Below are positions 33,383 through 45,482 of a stretch of DNA of 64,000 nucleotides, piece by piece; position 1 is the stretch's first letter; every line of letters starts with the position of its first letter. The notes below the pieces were generated by a model. It was not told the origin of the DNA and searched no databases. It saw only the letters and a program-made list of their open reading frames with translations. Where the stretch lies: positions 992,001 through 1,056,000 of the forward strand of contig CAWUHX010000015.1 of the NCBI GenBank assembly GCA_963922205.1, in the 5' to 3' direction. The position numbers were made by a program, and so were the translations under genes. This DNA is from Romanomermis culicivorax (taxonomy: Eukaryota > Nematoda > Enoplea > Mermithida > Mermithidae).

Positions 33383-36300
33383 CTACAATCCACGTACAAC
33401 AAAGTTTCTCAGAAAACAAATCAACAATAATATAGGTATCAATGTTACAGATAGAATATCCAACAAGAAGTATTCTAACAAATTCAGTTTAGACTTTTTC
33501 CTCGACAAAAAGTTTGTGTGCTTGATGACAAATCCGACACTTTTTGCAATGTATGAATCTCGATCAATTTGGTCGTTGACCATTGCCAAATAATTTGCAC
33601 TCTTTTCTGCACTTTTGGCATAGCTAAAGTAGCAAATTTTGGTTGTCTGAAGTAGTGTATCATCAACGCATCAACTTTTTTACCTGATATTGTATAGTAC
33701 TTCAGTTAAAGTATGCACAACATATCGAGGATCTCGAATCCTACGTCTAATCAATTGTATACCAACTCCTCGACTAACAGCATGGCCGACGTTTCTATAC
33801 TGATCCCAAAATAATGGAATCATGACCAAAGGCACTCCGGCCAGGGATGCTTCCATAATGCTGTTGAAACCACCATGTGTTATGAAAGCTTTTACTCTCC
33901 CAGAATCTGAAAGATGGAATATACAAATAATTGTCTCAAAAAATTTGGTCACCTTACTCAACAGCTCTTTTTGTGGCATCCACGATGTTATGACGATGTT
34001 GGAGGGTAAAGTTCTTATGTTAATCTTACCATCAAATTTCCATATAACTGTGAATGTTGGAAATTTAGAGAATGCTTCGATGAATGAATTCTAGAATACA
34101 AAGCTATTCTGTAAGGCTTCACAGTATGGTCGATCACTTTCAGATACCTTCCATTTTTCAGGCATGCCTTCCGTATTGGTAATTGATCCCAAAGAAAATA
34201 GTACTACACCATCAATACTATTATTAACAATATTAGTCCAATAGTCGTCAAGCACATTTGACCAATTTTTCATTCCAATACCCGCAATATGACTAATTTG
34301 GGAGCTGACCGGTCTAGCATAGTCCAAAAATGAGTGACTATTGGTGAAGACATGGGTCACTTTAGATGCTATATCACTGAATAAATCGGGAAATGATGAT
34401 CCATAAATTTTCCTGAAGGCTAGAGTTTGCGGAATGTTAATCGAATATTGATCATATAGATGAAATGATAAATAATGGAATGTATTGCTTAATCTTTCTT
34501 GGAAGGCCATTTTGTCACTAAAAGGTGACAGTAATTGAGGAACATGGCTATACGGTGCAGGTATATTGAGGCTCCATAACTGAAAGAAATCATGTTTAAA
34601 GATACTGTAGTCACAGATGTACATTTTCAACAATTGTTCATTCAGGAAACTAAAGAAATTAAAAATCCAAAAATAAGGAAGTTCATATTAAGTGAACCAT
34701 TTTTTGTTGCAGCATACCTCAGGATCAGTCACATTGAAAATTGTGTTAAAAATCGTTGTGCACTTATTCATAGGTTATACAGTAATGATTACAGGTTGAT
34801 TAGCTACAGTATTCCTTTGATGGACTTGAAAGTGCCAACTCTGTTGGTCAGTAATATACAGTATGCCACTGTAATGGAATCTACGGTGAGAAATTTTGAG
34901 ATTATTGATTTTTTTGTGTCTCAGGTCATATCCGATAGACTCTTGAACAAATCTTAATATTTTGAATTATGAGTTTACAATTATACCTACGGTAACCAAA
35001 AACACTAATTTGTTCCTCTCGAAATTTTGTCTGTAGCTTGTTAACTAGGACTAATTTTCGTTGTAACTTACAAGATCTCATGAATTATGGTGTACCAGTA
35101 ACTTGAAATTTACGGTATGGAATTTTTTGATACTTCATTTTTTCTAAGCCTAGTAAAATTGATTTTGTTTCTGATAAGCTAGCTGACAGTAAGATTTTTA
35201 GAAAGTTAGAAGGCTGAATTGGCTTGAAGCTACAATATGCCTAAAAAATCTTTTGCAAACTTTCCGTTGCGCTGATTCTTTTTCTAAGCCGAGAAGTTGC
35301 ATAAAATGCCTCGAAACACCTGTTGAGTACAGATCAAAAAGGCAATGGAAGAAGATTAGCTGTAAAATTATCCAACCATGAGAATTTGAATTTTTCATTA
35401 TGTTCACTACATGTGTTTGTTCCATGTATTGTTATCTTCCCTGTGACTTTTTGTATTTGTTGCTTTGTTTTTGTTTGTTTTTCTATTTTGTTTTTGTTTT
35501 TTTATTTTTTGTGTTTTGTTGTTTTTTTGTTTTTTGTTATGTTTCTCCGGTTTTTGGCCACATAGATTCTTCTCTATTTTATGTTTCTGTGATTTTTACT
35601 TCACTATACTCTCGGTAAAGTTCAATCTTACCTCATATTCGTTGTTATACTATTTACATATAGTCGTATGTTTTTATCATATTAAACTATTATCCGAGGC
35701 TGTAAGTTCAAACTAAATTAAATATTTGTTTGAATACTTTTTTGTTGTTAATTTCTTCAAATCCACTTGTAAAACAGAGAAACTTGTCTTTTACTTGGAA
35801 AAATAGACAAAAGTACCGACAAAAGCTCGAAGATTGTAACTAACTTGACTGTCGTAAGGTAGACCACTGCTCATCCAAATAATAGTTGATATTTTGAGCA
35901 GATGAGCTAAACCAAATTCACAGAAAGTCGCCATATGTAAAATGGCAGCATCGAAGCGTTGCTCAGTGAGCGAAGACATCAACGACTGATTTTGCACCAC
36001 ATTTTTGCATCCTGCGGCGAAAATTTCTGCATAAAAATTGGCCATTTGTGAGCGAATACCTGAATATGATTAGAAGCCAAACATTGATGGATTGTAGGCG
36101 ATAGAAACCTATGTTTACCTTGAACTTGATATTCATCGTCAAAAATATCGGAGTTTGAAGTGGACAATTTTTGCCAAATTTTTGGATCTTGAATAACGAG
36201 TGCTCGAATTTCTCTCACATTTTTAGGCAAATTAAGTTTTTGGGGTAAATACGGGTGATATTCGGGAACTAAAAACACAATATCGTTATTGCGACCATCC

Positions 36301-36437
36301 GTAGCCAAAGCTTTTGCAACTCGAGCATTGAACATCAAATGGCTACTACTGTGGCCTGGTGCTACATGCAAAATTCTGTAACTATTAATGACTATTGCTC
36401 GAAATAAGAGTATTATAATTATTTGACGCATGGTCAT
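33383..36437 (-). CDS. UDP-glycosyltransferase (UGT family), six exons, intact
   Basis: Exons on the minus strand: 36119-36437, 35845-36059, 34148-34579, 33958-34090, 33684-33906, 33383-33623. They sum to 1563 nt, an exact 520-codon frame plus TAG. Introns are 59, 1265, 57, 51 and 60 nt. The enzyme transfers a sugar from a UDP-sugar to small lipophilic molecules, normally in the ER membrane with a lumenal active site. Visible features: signal peptide (residues 1-19); catalytic-His region APGHSSSHLMF near 25-36; ITSWMPQKELL near 355-365; the UGT signature FITHGGFNSIMEASLAGVPL through WDQYRN near 370-400; a C-terminal membrane helix (YFLLDILSVTLIPILLLICF) near 490-512; and a very short tail without a clear dilysine ER-retention motif. 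Length is normal for the family. The second exon's donor (CAA|GTTAGT) was chosen because it alone keeps phase. Likely a detoxification enzyme; substrate unknown. Confidence 0.92.
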
Positions 36438-36890
36438 GAAAACCTTAGTTAAATTCTTGTCTAGAAAGTAGGAAAATGTTTCCCCTTATCAGTAACATGA
36501 GTAAACAAAATAAGTCATGTCAATTTTAATTCAGTTTTTTGACAATGTCAATACATACATGCAAGGTCGTGATGAAAACAGCTGTGAAAGTGTTTGGAAC
36601 AGCCATACGTGGGATTTATATATGTTACCCGGGGTAACTTACCCCTGACTCTTTGGCTAACCTGCCATGTTGCGAGATCTGCAAGATTCTTACCCGATTC
36701 CATGAGTCATCAATGAAGAATGGCTAATTTTCACTTTGATGTCGAAAAAGTAACCAATCAAATTTCTGGGTACCTGTAGTTGTGAAGTTATCATGCGTCC
36801 TAGCCCTGAAACTCCGACAACTGCATTGATCATTTCAAAATGATTGGAGTATAGTTATAGCTTGTTCCACGTTCTGTGATTCGGCCCTGA
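36438..36890. other. Upstream region of the UGT gene
   Basis: Non-coding sequence 5' of the UGT start, expected to hold its promoter on the minus strand. No clear TATA box or repeated operator was identified. Confidence 0.3.
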
Positions 36891-36894
36891 GTGA

Positions 36895-37165
36895 TTTTCC
36901 AGGCTGGCTCTCCCGACGGGTGTATCACCATTTCCCGAATGTATCTTTTCCCCGAATGTCCCGATTTTCCGAAAGTATCGTTTCCCCCAAGAATGCTTTT
37001 AATGAAACGTTGATTTTCCTTTTCACCGGTAGCCCTTATTCCCCGAAATTGTCAAATCCCGTTCCTCCGAAGTAAGGCTATTTTTAGGTTTCATTTTGTA
37101 AATTGCTAGTTTTCCCGTGGGAACATTGTAAATCACAAGTTTCCCCGAATCAAAAAAAAATTCCC
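36895..37165. repeat. TTCCCCGAA-rich dispersed repeat, copy 1
   Basis: Built from TTCCCCGAA and TTTTCCGAAAG words. It matches 44640-44860 along most of its length: shared blocks include CCCCGAAATTGTCAAATC, AGGCTATTTTTA and GTAAATTGCTA. The words recur, some in reverse complement, at 37680-37905 and 38645-38800. No coding content. Confidence 0.6.
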
Positions 37166-37679
37166 TCGAAAATTCGCACAAAATTTGCACCGTTATAGAA
37201 TATTAGTGTCCGTTGAAGTTTGAATTATTGTACAACAAATAAATTACTAAGATCTTGTTGTTAACTTTGTAACTCGATGGAAGACTATGGTCTACTGACA
37301 TTTTTTCTAACGATGCATCGGAAATCGCCATTACCGAAATTTGAAAATCACTTTTTTATTTTAATGGAATTTTTCTATTGCGATGAACATGAAATCATTG
37401 ATTTCTCTCACACTCATCCTTGTCTAATCTAACACAAATATTTTCTGACTAAAAATTCGAACTGAAAGTAGCTTGCAAAAAGGTCTAGTCTAAAGATTTA
37501 AGTTCTTGCTTCGATTTGTTCATCATTCCAATGACTATCATAATATTTATTGAACATGCTAAGAAATATGAATCCATAAAACTTGATTTTCAAAAATTAA
37601 AAATATATATATACATAATTGTTTATTCACATATATATAGGACCCGTATCCGATTTCAAAAGAGTGGACCCGTCCCATC

Positions 37680-37905
37680 CCTAGTATTCAGTGAATCGGG
37701 ACGTTCGGGGAGTAGGAACTACTGAATCAGGACGTTCGGGGAATAGCGACTTTCGGCGAATCGGGATATCCAGAAAAAAGGGATGTTCGGGGAATAAGGA
37801 CACAATTCTCCTGAAACCCCTCAACTTTGCCTTTCTGATTGTGTCCCTATTCTCCGAAGGTCCCGATTCCCCGAATAATGAATAAAATTCTTGTTTCCCT
37901 AAACA
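37680..37905. repeat. CGGGGAA/TTCCCCG inverted cluster
   Basis: GAATCGGGACGTTCGGGGA-type words on the left half (37690-37800) face GTCCCTATTCTCCGAAGG and TCCCGATTCCCCGAA on the right half (37840-37880), giving an imperfect foldback. It overlaps the start of the duplicated segment described next. Confidence 0.5.
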
Positions 37906-38250
37906 ATGCATTAGTCGCTATTACCCAAACTTCCCAATTACTCCAATACTAGGGATGGGATGGATCTGATTCGGATCCGGATCTAGAAAACTGTAATTGT
38001 CGGATCCGGGTATTAAACAGCAGATCCGGCGGGATCCAGGTCGGATCCGGATCCCGTGTAGCACATATGAGTAATCGTGTATATAATGTTTACTTTTCCA
38101 AAATCAAGTTGTATGAATTCATATTTCTTAGTAGTTCAAGAGTTATTAAGCATTAACAGGAGAACAAATTGAAGCAAGAGCTCAAAATTTTTTGACAAGG
38201 CTTTTTTGCAAGCTTCAATCTGCACCATGCAGGAATGACTGTTCTATCCA
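37825..38250. repeat. Segmental direct repeat, unit 1
   Basis: Aligned with 38645-39080. The two share the TTCCCCGAA cluster, a GGATCC-rich block, AGCAGATCC/AGCAGGTCC, AGCACATATG, a TTCTTAG(T/C)AGTTCAAGAG block and CTGCACC(A/G)TGCAGGAATGA. Divergence by eye is 15-20 percent. The shift of about 815 bp indicates an old tandem duplication or two insertions of one element. Confidence 0.65.
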
Positions 38251-38644
38251 TACTAAAAAGCGGCGACGCGCGGTGCCGCGCGGTACCACTTTTGAAGTAT
38301 GAATTGTTTTTTGTAATTTTTGCGGCGCTGCGCGGCGCTGCCATCAAGTTTCAACTGAAGCGATATTTTCGAACAAGTTATGTGTTGTAAAGTTGCAGCA
38401 TACTGTTGTTGTAACAAATTGTTGCATACTGTGACATCTGTACATGTAGTTGAATCATATTTTTCACTTGAATGGTGAATTCTGACACTTGTCAAATTAT
38501 TTTACCAAATTGATTACAAAATTTTCAATGAAGATTTACTAAGAAGTTGATTACTTTATTTGAAATGAAGACATTAATGTATAAAAATTATGAATATGCA
38601 AAGTAGGTGTAAACATGTTCTTACAGCAAGTGTACTCGCACATT

Positions 38645-39080
38645 TTGATTGTGTCTTTATTCCCCCAACGTTCCTTTTCTGCAGATATCCCGATTGTCCG
38701 AAAGTTCATATTCCCCGTAGGTCCCGATTCCCCGAATAATGAATAAATTTTCTATTTCCCCAAAAAATGCATTAGTGCCTATTCCCTGAACGTCCCGATT
38801 ATTCGAATACTTGGGAAAGAATGGATCGACTTTGAATCTGGGTCCTAAACAGCAGGTCCAACCGGACCCAGATCAGATCTGTATCCTGTATATAGCACAT
38901 ATGTGGATGAATAATCGTGCATATATATTCAATTTTTCACAATCAATTTATATAAATTGATATTTCTTAGCAGTTCAAGAGCTATTAATCGTTGGAATGA
39001 GAAGCAAATTGAAGCGAGAGCCCAAAATCTTTATGCTAGGCTTTTTGCACGCTTCTGTCTGCACCGTGCAGGAATGATTG
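38645..39080. repeat. Segmental direct repeat, unit 2
   Basis: Second copy of 37825-38250 in the same orientation, more diverged in the GGATCC-rich block. The small frames beginning here translate repeat sequence and are not considered genes. Confidence 0.65.
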
Positions 39081-40061
39081 ATTTCATTTTTCTTTTGCGC
39101 TTTTTATTTTTCGATTTCTTTCGTTTTTTTCATCTTTTTCGCATTTTTTGTATTTCGCGTTTGGTACCTCGCGGCGAAGTATGACAGGGCCTTAAGGGTT
39201 AAAAAAATCGAATGGTTGTCAGTCGAAGAAATTTCTTGGGCACAGAAATTCAACGCCATTGTTGATAAATATTATGCTAGTCTTTCAGGAGTTTCGAGAT
39301 TGTATCAATATGCGGGTGATTATACAATTGTAGCATATTCAAAAACGTTCTTAGACCCCTTTTGATCTGATGGTCGTCTGCATTGGACCCTGACGTGAAT
39401 GATCCCAAAAGCGTATATACTTTCCAATAATATTACCTGAATGTCAAAAAAAGACCAACCAAATATCCGTTTAACCTGAATGGCAGATGCTTCAAAATTT
39501 GACCTTCGGACGATCACTGTACTTTATTCATTTTGAAATGGTCCATACAGCGATGCCATGAAAGTAAGTTCAAAAGAGAAAAAAACTTGTGAGCTTAAAA
39601 CTGCATCAATGAAAAAGTTTTTTGTCAGTTGGCGACAAAAAAAACAACGGGAATTTCTTTCAATAACCTGATTAAATGGTCGAAATTTTTCGAGTACTCA
39701 GGTATCGATGCAGTTTAATCCGAATCGGCATTGCGCTTGTTTCAATTATAATATCTTTTCCTATCCTCATGGTGAAATTTGGTGTTTTACAGTATGAAGC
39801 TTTCCACTAAGTAAAAACTGTGCATCGAATTGAGATATTTTTCGTTTTTCGTTGCGTCTGTGATTTTAAACTGTATGAGCTTAATTTGTGCATTCGTTGT
39901 AGACATTTATTTCGACCCAAAGAGTTACAAGATTGCTGACGTCGAACAAAACTTTTTGTCAAATTCACATGTTCTATTAAATCAATAAAATCGCGCGAAA
40001 CGTGAGTTACAGTAAATTTTTCACCGTAAGAGAAGTCGGAGAGCGAAACGACAAAATTAAA
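39081..40061. other. No gene seen; dispersed repeat fragment
   Basis: Non-coding. A block at about 39600-39840 resembles 1040-1190 and more loosely 48190-48345: GTCAGTTGGCGAC...ATCCTCATGGTGAAATTTGG...TTACAGTATGAAGCTTTCC. These look like diverged copies of one interspersed repeat. Confidence 0.4.
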
Positions 40062-42894
40062 TCATTGAATCTTGCAATCATCGACATCTCTCGAGTTTAT
40101 CCGTTCATCGTAGCGACATTTTTGTGGCAGGGCCTGTCCTTGTCCCCGTACTTCTTCAGCAACGTTTTGTGGTTGAATTTCGGCTGAAAACAAAAAAAAT
40201 GTAAGTCGTTGGCAACTTTGTTCAGATCATCAGATCAAAATAAAATGGCACAATTTTGACATTGTTTTTTCCTCGAGATCAGTCATTTAGGTAATATTAA
40301 GAGGAAGGCACTGAAAAAATCGGGTTTGTCTACTATCCAAAAGAAAAATGATTACAGCATACAGAAAGGTAATCTTTTTTTTATCCTGCCAAATTCACAT
40401 AATTGACTGAAAAGCGAGAACCCGAAAAGTAGTGAATTATAGACAGATAGTTTGCTAATATGCAGCGGCCAAACTTTAAAAACAGTGACATTTGTGACTC
40501 ATTGCAAACCGCGCTCTGAAACTTATCATTTTCTTTCCTTTCCTTTCTTCATTTTCTTTTCCTTTACATTTTTCCCTTTTTCTATTTTTTGACGCGAAAC
40601 TTGATAAACGAAACATTTCAACTACGTTGAATTGCATTTATTCTAAACATTTGAAAAAAACGAAAAATCCTGCACCTATGCGTCGTTCGCGTCGTTTGAT
40701 CACCGTTTTACTAGCTTCGCGATCGAATTCCAACATTTTTTCGCGCTTTTTGCGCCATTCTATGACCTCAGCGTAATATCGATCTTTTTCGTCGTCGGCG
40801 AAATCGTAACAAATCTGGTCGAGAAAAGATTTAATTGGACGAAACGCGATTAAAAAACGAAGCTGACCTCCAGCAACAATGAAATCTTGAACCTATGCTT
40901 ACAAATTCTAAAATTTAAATTAAAAAAACTGCTTCGCGGTCATGTGGACGGGATTAAGCGAGATCAACTGATCCAAAAAAGATCGCTTAAACCACGGTCA
41001 GTTATATTACTTGATCTGATTATATCCGCCAATTAATGCTTACAGCAGAAATCAAATTTTCTTCATCTGGTTTGACACTGACAGTCCTACAATTTATTTA
41101 AACTTCCATGAATTGCCTGTTTCCAAATTCGTTACATTTTGATCCAATTCCTCAATTTTTGATATTAGTTTCTTTGTACTGCGTATTTATACTTTTTTAA
41201 CTTGTTTCCAACGATTGCGATTTTTGAACACGAACCCTTTCCAAGTCAAAAACTTCAAGAACTGTTCCTTCAGATGAAGTTCTTCAATTTTTAAAGGTTA
41301 CAAACTTCGACACTGTATTCATAATTCAATTCCTGAAAACTGATTGACATCGAACTCTTCCGGAATTATCTGATTAATGCAATATCGGTGTTCTCCTCTA
41401 AATCAAATTACACTGTTAAAATCAAATTAGGAATTTTGACAGATTTCAAATACTTTCGAGCAACTGTTCTTAAATTGAACGATTGCGATCCTGGATTGAG
41501 GTCCTAGAACTTTTTTTATCAAAATTTCTTTCCCCTGAAAGATAATCTCAATAGCGTTTCCGATTCCTGCCACCTAGCTTAGGGCCAATATGCATCAACT
41601 TAAAAGTTCATAGCTATAAAGTTAAAAAATTCATGAAGACATTTTTTATAAGTCATTTAATCACTATCTCGGAAATACAGACGTACATCAAATATCCTAA
41701 ATAATTCAATTTTTTCACTTGAGAGGTTGGCAGGCAAGCTGATGAATATATACTGAATTCCACAATGAACTATTTCTTGATATCAATATATAGGATCGAG
41801 CAATGGTCTGCTCGTAAGCAAAATATTGATATTTTCAGGATTTTTCCTGTGGTATCTGAATTTCTCAAAACCTTCCAAGTTTTTACTTCAAAGTATGAAA
41901 CCTCTAGGAAACAAAGACTTCAATCAACTCCGCGAAATTCTAACAATTGTCTTTCACAGATGCACATAGAGGGGGTCAGAGGGAGGTAAACCCTGCTACC
42001 CAGACATGCACGGCAAATTTTCCAGAGGGGAGGGTCCTTGGACTCTTTATCCAGGGGGTAGGGACTGGGCGAGTAAAAAAAAGAAGACGCTTATTCTGTG
42101 TTCCCAGAACTTTATTGGCTAGACATTTATTCTGAAAGCTTGTCTTACAAAATATGCACTAATATAATCAAAGAAATTATCTTGAAAAAAGTTCAGGGGC
42201 GGTGTTTGACGATTTTTTCGGCCAGGGGATGTGGCCGGGGTCTCAGGTAAGGGGGTTCACCCGCCTACCCCCTATGTGCATGCATGCTCCTACCTGAGAC
42301 CCTGGGAGATCCTTCCCTGGCCCAAAAAAGTCGTCAAACACCCCCTGAACTTTTTCGAAGGCTGTTTTTTGATGATTTTATGCATATTTTGTATGAAAAA
42401 CATCCTTAGGGAACTTTTTTTGCTCACCCACCAACCCAGCTCGATGAAAGTCCAAGGACCCTCCCCCCTGGAAAATTCTCGCCGTGCATGTCTGTTGTCC
42501 TTCCAAAATACGCTCCTATCTGATCAAAATTCAAGGCAAGTATGACCTTGACGAGAAATTGACGTGTGCATATATGTCAAACATGATTTCCTGATTTTCT
42601 ACTGTAATTGAAACTCCTGTAAAAATATACCCTCACCTGCCTATCTAGCCAGGTCGTGTTTTCGCGCCACATTCGGCCGATGTAGGAATAAATTTGTGGT
42701 TGCGTCATTGACGGGTTATTCTTTTTGATTTGCGGGTAGGTGTTGCGGAAAAAGATGTCGTAACCGGTGACCGGACGTTTGGGTTTAGAGGGCGGGACTT
42801 TTCGACGTTTGAAACGGCTATGACGCATATAAGTTTCTTCCAAAGTGCGATCCGGTGCGCTGGGCCATCGTTCTCCGTCGTCCGGGAGAGCCAT
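40062..42894 (-). CDS. HMG-box protein, three exons
   Basis: Exons 42637-42894, 40676-40814 and 40062-40183 sum to 519 nt, exactly 172 codons plus TGA. The ATG at 42892-42894 has an in-frame TAA just upstream. Residues 1-37 are charged with a basic RFKRRKVPPSKPKRP lead-in; the HMG box follows, with PKRPVTGYDIFFRNTYPQIK (helix 1), SMTQPQIYSYIGRMWRE (helix 2), then DDEKDRYYAEVIEWRKKREK (helix 3) at the start of exon 2. HMG boxes bind and bend DNA, so a nuclear chromatin or transcription role is expected. Between helix 2 and helix 3 there are about a dozen extra residues at the exon junction; either the box has an insertion or the donor is slightly wrong. The third exon (AEIQPQNVAEE onwards, 40 residues) is supported by splice phase only. 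Intron 1 (1.8 kb) holds a long foldback repeat. Confidence 0.7.
42000..42497. repeat. ~500-bp foldback element
   Basis: Outer arms 42000-42052 (CAGACATGCACGGC start) and 42447-42497 (GCCGTGCATGTCTG end) are reverse complements. Inner arms at 42190-42255 and 42286-42360 also pair: TTCAGGGGCGGTGTTTGACG with GTCAAACACCCCCTGAA, GGTCTCAGGTA with TACCTGAGACC. Folded, most of the element forms one long hairpin. It lies in intron 1 of the HMG-box gene, so a transcript would carry a long double-stranded segment. Confidence 0.75.
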
Positions 42895-43129
42895 GTAAAA
42901 GCCGGGGTGGGCAAATTAGTCGTTTGAAAAGTATGAAATCAGTAGTTGCATCAACATAGCAACCATTCGAACCTAACTTCTTCAAGATTCCTAAACTGCG
43001 AAGCGTAGTAACAAATGTAAAGCAGGAAAAAGTGCTCATTGAAAGATTCGACCTTCTGTTTCATTGACCTACGATAAGTTGAAAATTAATTATGTCTGAG
43101 GAAAATGAGATATATTGAGTAATTTTACG

Positions 43130-44212
43130 ATTGTGCCCCACCATACCAATCATCCCACGGTACTAACCGTTTCACTATACCCACTGGCCCACTTCACCAA
43201 CTTTCCCACTTTACGAACTGTAGTTTAGGTACAGTACACTGCAACTAATGAATCAAGCATCGAATGACAAGTGAATCGATAAGAATTGACTTATTTTTTT
43301 AATTTTAGAAGGAATTATTTATGCATATGTGTTGTCAAAGTATTCTTGAGTTGTACGAGTAAATCATCCAAGGTGTAATTATATTCGTATCAACAACATT
43401 TGAATCATTATTTATGACCATACAAACATGCAAACTACAAACTCAATATATGGGGCACACAAATTATTGTAGTCAACTATTAAATCGCTGACGACTCGAT
43501 TATTTCTAATCGTCAACATACATGCACGTGGGGGGTTTGGGGGGGGGGGTTTGAACCCCAGCAGATTCTTGCTGTCCCCCAGTAGATTTGAATTTTCCAG
43601 CAATTATTGAGAAGATGACGAAGGAAAATGAGCAAGAGACAAGAGAAAGTCGTGATAAAAATGGAAATGATGCTGTAGTTTGACAATTTTTCTAAACAAA
43701 TCATACTTGATTAAAAAAGTAACATGAAAACTTGAAATAGTGCTGTAAGCAAGTAATTTAACATATGTGACTAATATACGTTGAAAAATATGCTGCTTAG
43801 ATGTTAGAAGACTTTCTGAGACCTTTCTTTTCGTTATCAAGAACGAAAAAAAATTTTGTATACCACCCCCTGTCCTGGCTGACCCCCAGCAGAACTTCTG
43901 TGCTGTGCATTTATGATCGTCACTGTTCTTTCCGCATCCTAATTTGGTACAATGAATGCATTCGTAACAAGTTGACAGACATTGTTTGGTGCAAGCCGCT
44001 TGGTTTGCGTAGAAAGAAATTTATAAACATTATTCGGAAAACCACGGATTTTACATTCCTGACATCAATGCTAGTTTACATTACCCAACCGTGGGAACGT
44101 AAGCTACGCAAATTTTTATTCACGTGACATACGTATTTCTATTTTTAGTTTTTTTTAAATTTTATAACATTGGTTAGTATTGTGGGACAGTTGGTATGGT
44201 GCGATGGTTGCT
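43130..44212. mobile_element. Inverted-repeat DNA element
   Basis: The left end has GTGCCCCACCATACCAATCATCCCAC-like sequence at 43134; the right end (44177-44208) has its reverse complement, GTGGGACAG then TTGGTATGGTGCGA. Arms contain reiterated CCCAC words similar in style to the element at 12979-14702. An internal frame at 43801-44127 has no recognisable domain. A G-rich/CCCCAG block at 43525-43600 may be another nested repeat. Confidence 0.5.
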
Positions 44213-44225
44213 ATAATGGAACGGT

Positions 44226-44592
44226 TGTTATATAGGGTACAGTCTCACTTTGGCGCCCGTCTCATTTTGGCGCCCGTCTCACATTGGCGCCCATCTCACT
44301 TTGGCGTCCGTCTCACTTAGGCGTCCAACGTTGTAGGCGCCAAAGTGAGACTGCTGTCTTACTATGGCGCCCGTCTCACTTTGGCGCCCATCTCACTTTA
44401 GCGCCCATTGTTTAATAATGACTTTTCTCGGATGTCCTAACCTGGCTTCCGTCTCACTTTAGCGCCCATCTCACTTTGGCGCCCAAGCTGTGCCTCACTT
44501 TGGCGCCCATCTCGCTTTGGCGCCAGTCTCACTTTGGCGCCCGTCTCACATTGGCGCCCGTCTCACTTTGGCGCCAATCTCACATTGGCGCC
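44226..44592 (+). repeat. 17-bp tandem array, GTCTCACTTTGGCGCCC
   Basis: About 15-18 copies of a 17-bp unit, with small variations (CACATTGG, TTTAGCG) and one unit inverted near 44335-44355. The same unit appears in reverse orientation at 45366-45482 and in degenerate form at 62505-62640. GGCGCC is itself palindromic. Confidence 0.85.
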
Positions 44593-44639
44593 TTATCATA
44601 GTCTACTTTTCGGCATTCATGCTGATCATTTATTTGGGC

Positions 44640-44860
44640 GAATCATCAGTCCCCGAAGGTCCAGTTTCCCCGAAATTCCTCTTTCCCCGAAGAATGCTTC
44701 AAAGCTTTTTCTCGAATGTTCCTATTCCTCAAAATTGTCAAATCCTGTTTCTCTAAAAATAGACGAAGGCTATTTTTATATTGCATTATGTAAATTGCTA
44801 ATTTTCCCTGAGAACATTGTAAATTGTAGGATTTCGCATAAAATTCGCATGGTAATAAAA
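44640..44860. repeat. TTCCCCGAA-rich dispersed repeat, copy 2
   Basis: Same family and order of blocks as 36895-37165, for example CCCCGAAGAATGCTT, AAATTGTCAAATCC, GAAGGCTATTTTTA and GAGAACATTGTAAAT. Confidence 0.6.
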
Positions 44861-44878
44861 ATTACTGAAAAATTAGAA

Positions 44879-45061
44879 AAAAAAAATCATTTCACATTTG
44901 ATACGCTTAGCTTCAATTTCGGACAGGGTAAGAGGCACGCAAAGTGGATTGTGACCGTGATCCGGATTTTTGCATTCTGCGCTCATGAACTGTATCATGA
45001 CCCATAGGATTCCCATGACTGTTGCAAGAAGTGCATTCGAAGTACACGACATCATCACCAA
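44879..45061 (-). CDS. Candidate small secreted-protein exon
   Basis: A minus-strand frame from ATG near 45061 (further ATGs at 45052 and 45055) encodes a convincing signal peptide (ALLATVMGILWVMIQFMSAE) followed by a short Cys-containing segment (CKNPDHGHNPLC, then a charged SEIEAKRIKC). It sits between the inverted GGCGCC arrays. It may be a first exon of a small secreted protein, with a possible weak donor inside AAGCGTATC, or a chance frame. No partner exon was found downstream on the minus strand and no family is recognised. Confidence 0.3.
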
Positions 45062-45365
45062 CGATGGCTAATCGTTTCATTTTTTTCTTTTTGAGCAAAT
45101 AAAAATGATCCGGTTTAACTCTATTTTCACAAACAAAAATTAACATTTGACCATGCAAAGATAGGATAAAGCGAGCTTCCTCTAAATCAGCTATTTTAGT
45201 TTCATGAAAGCCTTTTTATTAAGTGAAGTTAAGCAGGATAACTGATTATTTTATTTTCCAATATTTAGAGATAGAGAGCTATTCAGGGTGGCCTGAGCTA
45301 TTTATAGCCACTTGTAAAACAGCGCGTAAAATTTGCACGTTGCTTGTTCATTAGGACATAATGGC

Positions 45366-45482
45366 CAAAGTAGGACGTGTGCCAAAGTGAGACGGGCGCC
45401 AATGTGAGACTGGCGCCAAAGTGAGATGGGCGCCAAAGTGAGACGGGCGCCGAAGTGAGATGGGCGCCAAAGTGAGACACAA
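45366..45482 (-). repeat. 17-bp tandem array, reverse arm
   Basis: About six units of GGGCGCCAAAGTGAGAC, the reverse complement of the array at 44226. The flanks on the outer sides are also alike (GTTATATAG.G.ACAG near 44210 and CGTTATATAGTGGGACAG near 45485), so the arrays look like arms of a single composite structure or a shared insertion. Confidence 0.8.

Noticed and set aside
34084-34147. Apparent premature TAG in UGT exon 3
   Set aside because: Resolved by a 57-nt intron with donor TGGAAG|GTATCT and acceptor TTCTAG; the joined reading is in phase and matches UGT spacing.
35323-35716. Phe-rich, apparently transmembrane frames
   Set aside because: T/G-rich low complexity inside the large intron of the UGT gene.
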